From: Prevotella sp.
Lineage (GTDB): Bacteria; Bacteroidota; Bacteroidia; Bacteroidales; Bacteroidaceae
DNA length: 35,630 nt
Assembly (NCBI GenBank): GCA_017412705.1
Contig: JAFPWS010000046.1
Location: 1-35,630 of the forward strand
Direction: 5' to 3'
A program made the translations under genes and the position numbers. Positions 15,624 to 23,996 of this stretch are shown piece by piece. Position 1 is the first letter of the stretch, and each line of letters starts with the position of its first letter. Below the pieces are notes generated by a model that was not told the origin of the DNA, searched no databases, and saw only the letters and a list, made by a program, of their open reading frames with translations.

Positions 15624-17573
15624 ATGAAAAAGTATTTATTCTTTATATTCAACAGCACCCTGATGCTATTGGTAGCAAGCGTGGCAATGGTGTTTATGCT
15701 ATCCAGCTGCGATGACTACCTTGACACCACCAACGAACGCATCGTACCGGCTCACGATGAACTGACTGACGGCGATGCCCTGCGTGCTACCACCGCCAGC
15801 CTCTATGCCCAGCCCTGGTACTACTTCCACAAGCAGCGCTTCATATCGCTGGGCGATGCCCGTGCCAACAACCTGTATATCTCGAACTCCACACTGGGCG
15901 AGGTCAACGCACAGGCAACCCTCAACGAGGAGAAGCAGAATGCCTCTATCCAGTATTCGTGGGCATCGCTTTACAATGTGGTTACGCAGGCCTGCTATAT
16001 CATCAACGACTATGCACCCTACTGCATCGCTAACGGCGTGTGCAGCGAGGCCGACGCCAATGCCTGTGCTGGCGAGGCCCGTTTCATGCGTGCCCTGGCC
16101 TATTGGTATCTGGCTATGTACTGGCACGACGTACCCATCGTCGACGACCCTGTGACGCAGAGTCCTACCGCCTATGCCAACAGTTTTGAGTATGTCATCC
16201 AGTATGCCCTCTGCGATGCCGAATATGCTGCCAAGTGGCTGTCTGTCTCTCCCATCAGTCGGGGTCGTGTGTCGCAGGTCAGCGCATGGGGCTTGCTCTC
16301 ACGCATCTACCTGACAGCTGCTGCCTGGGCCAACGGCAACCATTTCACGCAGTCATTCCAGACCTCCGTGCTCGATGCCTATTACGACGGCGATATTGAG
16401 TATGGTGCCAAGCAGAGCCTTGCGGAGTTCTACTATGCCAAAGCAGCCCTCGCCGCCCGAAAGGCCCTGGAACAGGCACCTGCGGCGGGCTACAGCCTGA
16501 TGGACGACTACGAGCAGCTGTTCCGTGTGCAGAACAACAACTGCCAGGAGGTGCTCTTTGCCATCCAGACGGTGGCGTCGAGCACCAGCTACGGACTGGG
16601 CAACGAGCTGCAGGGCATGTTCTGCTACGACCGCTGCATCAACAAGAACTACGGCATGACCTACTTCAATTGGGCCAGCTACGACGTGGTACTCCTTGCC
16701 AAAGAGCGTGGCGGACTGTCGCGAACCCGTGGCAATATCATGCCTCACGGTATGACCTACGACTATCTGTTCCACGAGCAGGACACCTGCCGCATCAAGG
16801 GCACCCCCTGGACGGTCAACCGCAACTCGTGGGACCCCGTTGCCATCAAGAAGCAGGTGGTGGGCGGTCCGTTGGGCACCGACAACATCGCCATTCAGGG
16901 CAACTCAGGTTTCTGCACCCCCATGCTGCGTCTCAGCGAGGTCTATCTGAACCTGGCTGAAGCCCTGATGGGACTCTACGGCGAAGAGCAGACCACCAAT
17001 CCCAAGATTCTGGCTGCCGTCAACACCGTGCGCCAGCGAGCCTATAAGACGGAGATTGCCCTGGGCACCTATCCTGGCGACTACACCCGCCTGAGCCTCG
17101 ACTCGCTGTTGCTGGAGCGCCGCATGGAGTTCTTTGCCGAAGGGCTCTACTGGACCGACATCGTGCGCCGTTCGTTTATGGGCGACAGCCACCTGAAGCG
17201 TATGCTCGACTACCAGAACAACCGTATTGCCGAACTGGAGGACGAGCCGCTGATGGGTTGCCACCGCCTTTACAAGTATTCCTATAAGAAGGACGACGAC
17301 CTGACCAAGATAGGCACCCCCACGCTGAGCACCAACGCCGCCGACGGCAGCTACATCGTGATTCAGCCCAGCCGCGACTGTGTCCACAACGTTCCCGAGG
17401 GCAGCTACTGCCACTCGCAGCAGTTGGGTGTCGCCGACAACCTCTGGTCAATGATCTATCCCCCTACCGAAGTCATGCAGGATGCCCATCTGCTGGAGGC
17501 CCCTGTCAGCTACGATTTTACCACGATTATTCAAAACAAATATTCTTACCGCTATGACGAAGCAAATCAATAA
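15624..17573 (+). CDS. SusD/RagB-family surface glycan-binding lipoprotein
   Basis: A 649-residue outer-membrane lipoprotein that acts as the lid of the SusC transporter. The signal peptide ends in the lipobox MLSSC with C29, followed by DDYLD, a Bacteroidetes surface-export-like acidic signal. The tetratricopeptide-like helical fold is indicated by GEARFMRALAYWYLAMYWHD (about 150-170), then the RagB/SusD region with RLSEVYLNLAEAL and the late motif LLLERRMEFFAEGLYWTDIVR. Length is somewhat above the usual 500-600 residues. It is second in the operon, 33 bases after SusC, and its 3' end overlaps the start of the next gene by 20 bases. Confidence 0.95.
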   Translation: MKKYLFFIFNSTLMLLVASVAMVFMLSSCDDYLDTTNERIVPAHDELTDGDALRATTASLYAQPWYYFHKQRFISLGDARANNLYISNSTLGEVNAQATLNEEKQNASIQYSWASLYNVVTQACYIINDYAPYCIANGVCSEADANACAGEARFMRALAYWYLAMYWHDVPIVDDPVTQSPTAYANSFEYVIQYALCDAEYAAKWLSVSPISRGRVSQVSAWGLLSRIYLTAAAWANGNHFTQSFQTSVLDAYYDGDIEYGAKQSLAEFYYAKAALAARKALEQAPAAGYSLMDDYEQLFRVQNNNCQEVLFAIQTVASSTSYGLGNELQGMFCYDRCINKNYGMTYFNWASYDVVLLAKERGGLSRTRGNIMPHGMTYDYLFHEQDTCRIKGTPWTVNRNSWDPVAIKKQVVGGPLGTDNIAIQGNSGFCTPMLRLSEVYLNLAEALMGLYGEEQTTNPKILAAVNTVRQRAYKTEIALGTYPGDYTRLSLDSLLLERRMEFFAEGLYWTDIVRRSFMGDSHLKRMLDYQNNRIAELEDEPLMGCHRLYKYSYKKDDDLTKIGTPTLSTNAADGSYIVIQPSRDCVHNVPEGSYCHSQQLGVADNLWSMIYPPTEVMQDAHLLEAPVSYDFTTIIQNKYSYRYDEANQ

Positions 17574-18231
17574 TATCCTGTTTGTGCTGATGGCCTGTGT
17601 GTCATTGCCGTTACTCACCGCCTGCCAGAAAGATGAGGAGGCGCCGCGTATCGACAGCGTATGGATGAACATGGTGACGCGCCCTGTCGAGCAGGTGTCG
17701 TGTGCCTATCCTGGACAGACCATCTGCCTGCGTGGTGAGAACCTCGGCGACCTGAAGCGTGTCATTGTCAACCACACCGACATCAACCTCAACACGCTCT
17801 ATGTCTATGAGTCGTCCACTGCCGTCACCTTCCAGTTGCCGTCGGACGTCAACACCGCTGGCGACAACATCCGTGTCGTTACCAAGTGGGGCATGACCGA
17901 CCACACCTTCATCATCCGTCCGCTCGCCGAGCAGCCTGCCGTCACCGCCTTCTCGGCTACCACACTCGTTGCCGGTCGCACCCTCACCATCACAGGCGAG
18001 AATCTGGAGGGCGTCCGTGAGGTGTGGCTACCGCTGGCTTTCAACAGCCGTGTACAGTGCGACATCGATGCCTCTCAGCCTGCCGATGCCACCACCGTCA
18101 GCGTCATCATCCCCGACGGTGTCACCTTTGCCAAGGGCCAGTGCGAGCTTGTCATGCAGAAGACCGATGCCACTCGCGGCATTACCTATACCGAGAAAGT
18201 TTACTCGTCGTCAACAGATTTCAGAAATTAA
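17554..18231 (+). CDS. TIG/IPT-domain surface lipoprotein (SGBP-like)
   Basis: A 225-residue lipoprotein likely to bind xylan at the cell surface. I chose ATG 17554, 72 bases inside the longest frame, because it gives MTKQINNILFVLMACVS with the lipobox LLTAC (C24). The upstream extension has no signal and lies in SusD coding sequence. The gene overlaps SusD by 20 bases, so translation is probably coupled. Two immunoglobulin-like TIG domains follow (about 45-125 with YPGQTICLRGENLGDLKRVI, and about 130-220 with VAGRTLTITGENLEGVREVW). This is the usual place for a surface glycan-binding protein in a Sus-type locus. It has no enzyme motifs and lacks the larger C-terminal binding domain seen in its downstream neighbour. 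Confidence 0.85.
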   Translation: MTKQINNILFVLMACVSLPLLTACQKDEEAPRIDSVWMNMVTRPVEQVSCAYPGQTICLRGENLGDLKRVIVNHTDINLNTLYVYESSTAVTFQLPSDVNTAGDNIRVVTKWGMTDHTFIIRPLAEQPAVTAFSATTLVAGRTLTITGENLEGVREVWLPLAFNSRVQCDIDASQPADATTVSVIIPDGVTFAKGQCELVMQKTDATRGITYTEKVYSSSTDFRN

Positions 18232-18238
18232 TACGCTT

Positions 18239-19735
18239 ATGAAAACCCATTCATTCCCCTTCGCCCTCATCCTTGCCGACATGCTGCTCTGTGCCTGCAA
18301 CAGCGATATCGAGATACCCGCGCTCCCTGAGCCTGAGAACGTAGAGGTAGCCGCAGGTGTTACCCTTGCCGCCGACCAGCTCTTTGGCATCTGGGAGGGC
18401 TCTACGGCAGTGGGCACCACCAATGCCAACCACTTCGAACAGACGTATCGTGTGGAGTTCCAGAGTGTCGACGATGCCGAGGCCATCTTCAGCCACTGGT
18501 ATGTCGATGCCTCGTCGGCCACCCGCGACTCCGTCTGCAATCTGGAGTATGCCTACACCTTCGATGGCACCACCGTCAGCCTGACGCCCAAAGCCACCGC
18601 TGCGGCTGGTGGAGCCGTCAGCATCAAGGCTGTTCATACCGGCAACAACCAGCTGGTGCTCTATACCACCCAGGCCGACCGCACCACTACCATGTGTACG
18701 CTCACCCGCACCGGCGACCCCGTGCCTGCCATCACCGCTGTCGATCGCACCCTGCCGCAGGCTGGCGAGACGGTCACCCTCACGGGGCGCAACCTGCAGT
18801 TTGTCGACCACCTCTACCTGCCTACCGCCACTGGCGAACTGGAGCTCACCAACTTCACTGCCACCTCTAAGCAGATTGTTTTCACCCTGCCACAGGCTGA
18901 CGTGGCTCCGGGCTATATCCGTTGCCAGGCCACAGGAGCTCACGTCAGCACCTATTCGCCCGCCATGTTCTGCCGCAACTGTGTGTTCTTCCATAACTTC
19001 TGCACCCAGGGCACCAGCAAGCCCTATACCGGCACGGAGTTCGAGAACACCATCAACATCACGCAGAGCCTCTTCGACAAGATTACCGCCGTCAGCGCCG
19101 CCAATCTGCCCGAGGGCCACGCCCTGACTCTCTCAACTCTAAACTCTAAACTCTCAACTTTCATCAGTCCCGATTCCATGCTCTGTTTCTTTGGCGATGT
19201 GCCCGTAGCGTGGGCTGTCGATGGCGGTCTCGATCCTGGCACCGGCATGCTGCGCTTCAGCTTTGGCGACCGCTTGCAGTACGTCACAGAACATTCCGGC
19301 GGACTGATTACTGAAAAGACCAAGTGTGCCGATGCCGCCATCCAGATGGACCTCTTTGTCTATAGCGACGGACAGCCCGAGTGGAACACCGGTTTCATGT
19401 CGTTCCGCCTCGACAAAGATCAGGGCAAGTCGCTCACCCAGTCGTGGTTTGCGCAGACCGCAGGTTGGCAGATGGACGCCCCCATGTCGTTTGCCGACGG
19501 ATGGAAGACCTTCACCATCCCCCTTTCAGCCTTCAAGGTCACCGAGAGCGAGGCCTACGCCACGGTGGGCAATCTGATGAACTATCTGAAGCAGAACAAG
19601 AAGCAGGCCATCATCAAGCTCATCAACTATCAGCTCGATGCCGCGCACCCCGCCCAGGCCCTCAGCTCGTTCCAGTTCTGCATCGCCAACATGCGCCTCG
19701 TGCCCTACGGAATCCCCGCCAATAGCGAGGAGTAA
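18239..19735 (+). CDS. TIG-domain surface glycan-binding lipoprotein with C-terminal binding domain
   Basis: A 498-residue lipoprotein. I chose ATG 18239 over the much longer frame from 17969, because it yields the signal MKTHSFPFALILADMLLCAC with lipobox cysteine C20, and because the extension lies entirely inside the preceding gene. An N-terminal beta-rich domain (about 40-160, LFGIWEGSTAVG) is followed by a TIG domain (about 165-245, AGETVTLTGRNLQFVDHLYL). A large C-terminal domain of about 250 residues ends in a strand pair typical of SGBPs (FCIANMRLVPYG). The C-terminal domain presumably carries the xylan-binding face. A heptamer repeat array encodes residues about 298-308 (LSTLNSKLSTF). 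It is last in the susC operon; the next promoter array begins seven bases after its stop. Confidence 0.85.
   Translation: MKTHSFPFALILADMLLCACNSDIEIPALPEPENVEVAAGVTLAADQLFGIWEGSTAVGTTNANHFEQTYRVEFQSVDDAEAIFSHWYVDASSATRDSVCNLEYAYTFDGTTVSLTPKATAAAGGAVSIKAVHTGNNQLVLYTTQADRTTTMCTLTRTGDPVPAITAVDRTLPQAGETVTLTGRNLQFVDHLYLPTATGELELTNFTATSKQIVFTLPQADVAPGYIRCQATGAHVSTYSPAMFCRNCVFFHNFCTQGTSKPYTGTEFENTINITQSLFDKITAVSAANLPEGHALTLSTLNSKLSTFISPDSMLCFFGDVPVAWAVDGGLDPGTGMLRFSFGDRLQYVTEHSGGLITEKTKCADAAIQMDLFVYSDGQPEWNTGFMSFRLDKDQGKSLTQSWFAQTAGWQMDAPMSFADGWKTFTIPLSAFKVTESEAYATVGNLMNYLKQNKKQAIIKLINYQLDAAHPAQALSSFQFCIANMRLVPYGIPANSEE
19130..19157 (+). repeat. Four tandem 7-bp repeats inside a coding sequence
   Basis: CTCTCAA, CTCTAAA, CTCTAAA, CTCTCAA run from 19130 to 19157. 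On the minus strand this reads TTGAGAG/TTTAGAG, close to the TTAAGAG heptamers between susC and susD. The frame stays open across it, adding a serine/leucine-rich stretch to the SGBP-like protein in an otherwise G+C-rich gene. Confidence 0.85.
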
Positions 19736-19741
19736 CAAGTA

Positions 19742-19814
19742 GTGATACAAAAGCAGTAAGTAGTGTAATTATCTATGGGAGAAGTGAAACAAAATCCTTC
19801 TTCAGCGAAACAAA
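19742..19814 (+). promoter_or_regulatory. Array of four GTGnAACAAA elements before the fimbrillin-GH98 operon
   Basis: Copies at 19742-19751 (GTGATACAAA), 19763-19772 (GTGTAATTAT, weak), 19784-19793 (GTGAAACAAA) and 19805-19814 (GCGAAACAAA), spaced exactly 21, 21 and 21 bp. The third copy is 53 bp before the -7 box, the same offset as the last copy at the other two forward arrays. The fourth is one turn-pair closer, at 32 bp. Confidence 0.75.
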
Positions 19815-19842
19815 TAAGTAGGCTGTTTTAGATGAAATGCAC

Positions 19843-19850
19843 TAATTTTG
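19843..19850 (+). promoter_or_regulatory. -7 box of the long fimbrillin-to-uxuB operon
   Basis: TAATTTTG matches TAnnTTTG and is followed by GCAC. AAAATCGA at 19858-19865 lies 15 bases after the start of the box, as at the 5074 promoter. A CTGTTT about 20 bases upstream is a poor -33 candidate. Confidence 0.7.
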
Positions 19851-19905
19851 CACTCAGAAAATCGAATCAAATTCAAGTGATTAATAACTTCTAAAAAAAC
19901 AAAAA

Positions 19906-21267
19906 ATGAAGGCAAACAAATTTTTCATCGGAATGGCAAGTCTGGTAGCAGCAATGACGCTTACCGCTTGTTCGCAAGACGAGGCTGAACTTCAGCAGAG
20001 TAACTACAACAAAGGCAACGTGATAAGCCTGACCTATCAGTTGGCGCAGACACGTGCTGCCAGTGACCCTCAGACCAGCGCCCTGAGTACATCTAATAAG
20101 GTGGGCGTGTTTGTGACCAGCGGCTCGGCAACGATTACCAACGGTAACAACAATGAGCATTCAGTAGGTGCTGCCGGTGCTCTGACAACGAGCAACACGA
20201 TGAACTATCCTACCGAGGACGGTGCTAAGGTAAACATCTACGCCTATGCTCCATACGCATCGGGGATGGCACTCAGCAACGATAACAACTTCTCGGTATC
20301 GACAGACCAGAGTGCAGAAACGGGCTATCTGGCCAGCGACCTGGTATATGCCTCAAAGACCGACCAGGCTTCGAGTGAGACGGCTGTTGCTCTGAACTTT
20401 GCCCATAAGCTGAGTCAGCTGCAGATTACCATACAGAACGATGCCAATGTTGACCTGACAAGTGCGGTGGTAACGGTGACGGGTACGAAGATTGCCACTA
20501 CCTTCAATCCCTCTACAGGTGCTATTGGAGCAGCTTCGGGTGAGGCTACCGACATCAAGGCGGCTACCATCAGTGCTGCCACTACGGTATATGCCATCGT
20601 CGTGCCACAGAACCTTGCAGCAGAGACAGAGCTGGTGAAGATTACCACCAGCGACAAGGCATACGTTGCCAAGCTGAGCAGCGCAGCAACACTGGCAGCA
20701 GGGAAGGCGCATAGCTTTACCGTGAAACTGGTAGGAGCAACAACTCCGGTAGTGGAGGTTCCAGTATCGCTGAATGCCACATCTATCACAGAATGGGGTA
20801 CTCCCACCAGCCTCGGTGAGGCCGATATGGAGGAAGAAGAGGTGGAAGTAACCTCTCCGCTGTATGCCACCTTCGGTACACCTGGCGGCAATGCCAGCTA
20901 TGATGCCAACACCTTTACATACACATGGACAGGTACCACCAACAACGTGATGAGTTGCTTCACATTCAGCAATGGTGAACTGGCTCAGTATAGCACATTG
21001 AAATTCAAGTTCACAGAGTTGTCGGGCGGATCAGTAAGAATCAACCTGCTGTTCAGTGACAACAAGAATGTGAACACCAATTCTGGTTTCTACAGCGCAG
21101 GTGAAAAGACCATCACCCTGAGTGAACTGAATCTTACATCTTCTGACAATACAGCCCACACGCTTGCCGACGTTACAGCCATCCGCTTTGCAGGAAACAC
21201 CATCGGATCGGGTAATTCGCAGGAGACCACCATTATCAAGGCTTCAGAAATGTACTTGGAGAAATAA
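19906..21267 (+). CDS. Fimbrillin-like lipoprotein with C-terminal beta-sandwich module
   Basis: A 453-residue lipoprotein with lipobox LTAC (C22). Residues about 35-310 match the fimbrillin (Mfa-like) pattern: KVGVFVTSGSATITNG, AKVNIYAYAPYASG, DQSAETGYLASDLVYA, ALNFAHKLSQLQITI, and a final strand ending in SITEWG. From about residue 318 a separate module of about 135 residues begins (LYATFGTPGGNASY ... FSNGELAQYSTLKFKFTELS ... FYSAGEKTITLSEL). The same module occurs twice in the protein at 22.2 kb. Classical fimbrillins build fimbriae, but here the gene leads a xylan-degradation operon behind an HTCS-type promoter. I therefore infer a surface glycan-binding or anchoring role. First of four related genes. 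Confidence 0.85.
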   Translation: MKANKFFIGMASLVAAMTLTACSQDEAELQQSNYNKGNVISLTYQLAQTRAASDPQTSALSTSNKVGVFVTSGSATITNGNNNEHSVGAAGALTTSNTMNYPTEDGAKVNIYAYAPYASGMALSNDNNFSVSTDQSAETGYLASDLVYASKTDQASSETAVALNFAHKLSQLQITIQNDANVDLTSAVVTVTGTKIATTFNPSTGAIGAASGEATDIKAATISAATTVYAIVVPQNLAAETELVKITTSDKAYVAKLSSAATLAAGKAHSFTVKLVGATTPVVEVPVSLNATSITEWGTPTSLGEADMEEEEVEVTSPLYATFGTPGGNASYDANTFTYTWTGTTNNVMSCFTFSNGELAQYSTLKFKFTELSGGSVRINLLFSDNKNVNTNSGFYSAGEKTITLSELNLTSSDNTAHTLADVTAIRFAGNTIGSGNSQETTIIKASEMYLEK

Positions 21268-21287
21268 AACGAATAACATAACTGATT

Positions 21288-22175
21288 ATGACAAGGAATA
21301 GTATTTTCATCGGGATACCGACACTCATGGCCTGTGTGATGCTGCTTTCTGGCTGCACGGCAGAGGAGATGGATGTGCAGAACACGAAACGTAGTACCGA
21401 AATAAGGCTGACGGCATCGATGCAGCAGACCACCCGCTCGGCAAGCAGCCTGCAGGACACGCAGGTAAGCACGGCAGTGGCAGTGGGCGTGTATGGTGTG
21501 GCCGGTGGAAATACTATTGCCAATGGCGACAATACAGCCTATAGTGTTGACAACAATCATCAGCTGTCGACAGAGAGTGCGATGGCATGGCCCGAGAGTG
21601 GCAGCGTTACCATCTATGCCTACGCTCCGCGCCAGGAAAGCTGGAGCTACAGTCTGGATGCCAAGACATTCACTGTTGCCGCTGATCAAAGCAGTGATGC
21701 GGGCTATCTGGCCAGCGACCTGATATATGCCAAGGTAACGCCTACCGACCAGAACACGGTGAATCTTGCGTTTGCTCACAAGCTGTCACGGATAGTCCTG
21801 ACGCTGCAGACCGATGAGGGTACATCGCTCACGGATGCTACCGTCAAGATTGTGGGAACGAAGCCTTCGACGGTTTTCACGCTGACAGACGGAAGCATAG
21901 GCGCAGCTACGGGAACAGCCGCAGACATCACCATTGGCAGTGGCGTTTCTGTTGGTGCCAGCAGTAGCACGACGCTTTATGGTGTTTTGGTGCCACAGAC
22001 CATCAGTGCCAACACCACCATGATAGAGGTGACAGCTGGAGGTAAGGTGTGGAGATACCACTTCAGCAGCGATGCTGTTTTTGTCGGCGGCAAATCGCAC
22101 TCGGCAAGCATCACAGTCAGTTCCAACAGCTTTACATCGACAATAGGCGGAAATGCCACAGAGCCTGCAAATTAA
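21288..22175 (+). CDS. Fimbrillin-like lipoprotein, short form
   Basis: A 295-residue lipoprotein with lipobox LLSGC (C23), 20 bases after the previous gene. It carries the fimbrillin core (VGVYGVAGGNTIANGDN, SVTIYAYAPRQESW, DQSSDAGYLASDLIYA, LAFAHKLSRIVLTL) but ends soon after the last strand of that domain (KSHSASITVSSN), lacking the added C-terminal module of its neighbours. It is clearly paralogous to the genes on both sides. Role inferred as for them: a surface-exposed binding or assembly subunit. Whether these subunits polymerise by strand exchange, as true fimbrillins do, cannot be decided from the sequence. Confidence 0.82.
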   Translation: MTRNSIFIGIPTLMACVMLLSGCTAEEMDVQNTKRSTEIRLTASMQQTTRSASSLQDTQVSTAVAVGVYGVAGGNTIANGDNTAYSVDNNHQLSTESAMAWPESGSVTIYAYAPRQESWSYSLDAKTFTVAADQSSDAGYLASDLIYAKVTPTDQNTVNLAFAHKLSRIVLTLQTDEGTSLTDATVKIVGTKPSTVFTLTDGSIGAATGTAADITIGSGVSVGASSSTTLYGVLVPQTISANTTMIEVTAGGKVWRYHFSSDAVFVGGKSHSASITVSSNSFTSTIGGNATEPAN

Positions 22176-22211
22176 GAAATACAACAAATAAATAATAGTA
22201 AAAACAAAATT

Positions 22212-23966
22212 ATGAAGAAGCTATCATTCTTTTCCTTGGGTCTCGCCTTGCTGACCCTCGCAAGTTGCTCTCAGGACGATGCTGAGCAGCAGAGTATGAA
22301 CCAGCCTACGCCTATCACTTTTGTGAGTAGCGTGGCCCAAACGCGTAGTGCCAACACCTCGCTACAGAAAGTGCAGATTGCCAATGGCGTTGAGGTGGGT
22401 GTGTTTGCCAAAAGCGGCAGTGCCTACATCACCAATGGCGACAACGCCAAGTTGACTGCCGACGGTAATGGCAGCTTTACCGGTACACAACTGTATTTCC
22501 CCACCGACGGCAGTGCTGTGAGCGTTACGGCATACGCCCCCTATAGCACAGCTTTTTCAGGTAAAGACGGTGAGGCAGTGGCTTTCTCGGTGGCTGCCGA
22601 CCAGAGCAGCGATGCAGGTTATCTAAAGAGTGACCTGCTGTGTGGTGCTCCTACGGGAACTAACTCGTTTACAAAGGACAATCCTACCGTTGCCCTGAAC
22701 TTCGCACACAAGTTGTCGAAACTGACCATCAAGTTCACCCTCGGCGACAATACCGACGTAGATCTGAAGGGTGCTGTTGTGAACATCGTCAACACCCTGC
22801 CCACAACATCGTTGAAGGTTTCTGACGGCACTGTAGGTGATGCATCGGGTTCGGCAACAACCATCAAGGCTGTGACCTTTGCCAGTGATGCGACAACATT
22901 CCTGGCCAGTGCCGTGATTGTGCCGCAGACCGTCAGCGCAGGAAGTTTTATTCAGGTGATGCTGGCCGACAAGATGCTGGATGCCAAGCTGAACAGCGCT
23001 GCCACATTCGCTTCGGGCAAGGCATATACCTATAACGTGAATATCAGTGGTAGCGGTGCTGAGACGAAGGCAGAAATCGTGCTGGGTAGTACGGTGACCG
23101 ACTGGGTTGACGATGATACGGAACTGACTGGCGACGTGACAGAAGGAGAACTGCCTGAGGTGACCTATTCGCCAACATCGTTCTCGACACCTGGTGGTAA
23201 CGCTACCTACGAGAATGGCCTTTACACCTGGACTGGCAGTACCAACAACCTGATGACTATCGTAGAGTTTGCTGCCGGAGAACTGGCTAATTACAAGACG
23301 CTGGAGGTGACCACCAGTAACATGTCGGAAGGAGCCAACTGGCGTATGGGCTACGTGCTGGACGGCGGTTCGTTCACTCAGTTCACTGGTTCGCCATACT
23401 ACAGTGCCGGCAAGAAGACCGTTGACCTGACAGCCCTTGCAGCATCGGGTGTTGACCTGTCGAAGGTCACCAAGATTCAGATGGGTGGTAACAGCGGCAG
23501 CGGTTCTATTGAGATAGTGCCCAGCGGCGTAGTGCTGAAAGGCAATGCTGGCAGCGGCAACAACGATAACACTGGTGGTGACAACACCGGTGGCGACAGC
23601 AATACACTTACTGCTACCTTCGGAACACCTGGAAGCAACGCTTCGTACAGTGCACCTACTTATACATGGACTGCAGGCAACAACAACCTGATGTCGGTAT
23701 TCGAGTTCAGCAATGGCGAACTGGCCAACTATACCACGCTGACCTTTACCTTCAGCAACCTCGTGGACGGTCCTGTACGCATGGGCTACTATGTAGGCTC
23801 TGATTTTACTGAGTTTGGTAATGGTTACTATAGTGCAGGCACGAAGACGGTAGATCTGACAGCACTGGGTATAGACCTCGCTACCGTAACCAAGATTGCC
23901 TTCGGTGGCAGAAGCAATGCCGGTTCATGCGACATTGTAGCCACGGATGTCATTCTGTCGAAGTAA
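22212..23966 (+). CDS. Fimbrillin-like lipoprotein with two tandem beta-sandwich modules
   Basis: A 584-residue lipoprotein with lipobox LASC (C19). The fimbrillin core spans about 30-310 (VEVGVFAKSGSAYITNG, VSVTAYAPYST, DQSSDAGYLKSDLLCG, ALNFAHKLSKLTIKF). Module 1 (about 316-446) contains FSTPGGNATYENG, TNNLMTIVEFAAGELANY and YYSAGKKTVDLTAL. A glycine/asparagine/aspartate linker (GNNDNTGGDNTGGDSN) follows, then module 2 (about 467-584) with FGTPGSNASYSAP, NNLMSVFEFSNGELANY and YYSAGTKTVDLTAL. The duplicated module joined by a flexible linker is what is expected for a binding protein that gains avidity. Its conserved tyrosine, tryptophan and asparagine positions could form a sugar-binding face (inference). 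No catalytic motif is seen. Confidence 0.85.
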   Translation: MKKLSFFSLGLALLTLASCSQDDAEQQSMNQPTPITFVSSVAQTRSANTSLQKVQIANGVEVGVFAKSGSAYITNGDNAKLTADGNGSFTGTQLYFPTDGSAVSVTAYAPYSTAFSGKDGEAVAFSVAADQSSDAGYLKSDLLCGAPTGTNSFTKDNPTVALNFAHKLSKLTIKFTLGDNTDVDLKGAVVNIVNTLPTTSLKVSDGTVGDASGSATTIKAVTFASDATTFLASAVIVPQTVSAGSFIQVMLADKMLDAKLNSAATFASGKAYTYNVNISGSGAETKAEIVLGSTVTDWVDDDTELTGDVTEGELPEVTYSPTSFSTPGGNATYENGLYTWTGSTNNLMTIVEFAAGELANYKTLEVTTSNMSEGANWRMGYVLDGGSFTQFTGSPYYSAGKKTVDLTALAASGVDLSKVTKIQMGGNSGSGSIEIVPSGVVLKGNAGSGNNDNTGGDNTGGDSNTLTATFGTPGSNASYSAPTYTWTAGNNNLMSVFEFSNGELANYTTLTFTFSNLVDGPVRMGYYVGSDFTEFGNGYYSAGTKTVDLTALGIDLATVTKIAFGGRSNAGSCDIVATDVILSK

Positions 23967-23996
23967 GATTTAAATCACAATTAATTAGAAAGAACA

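Noticed and set aside
17969-18238. Long N-terminal extension of the second TIG lipoprotein
   Set aside because: It lies wholly inside the first TIG gene in another frame and would bury the lipoprotein signal that begins at 18239.
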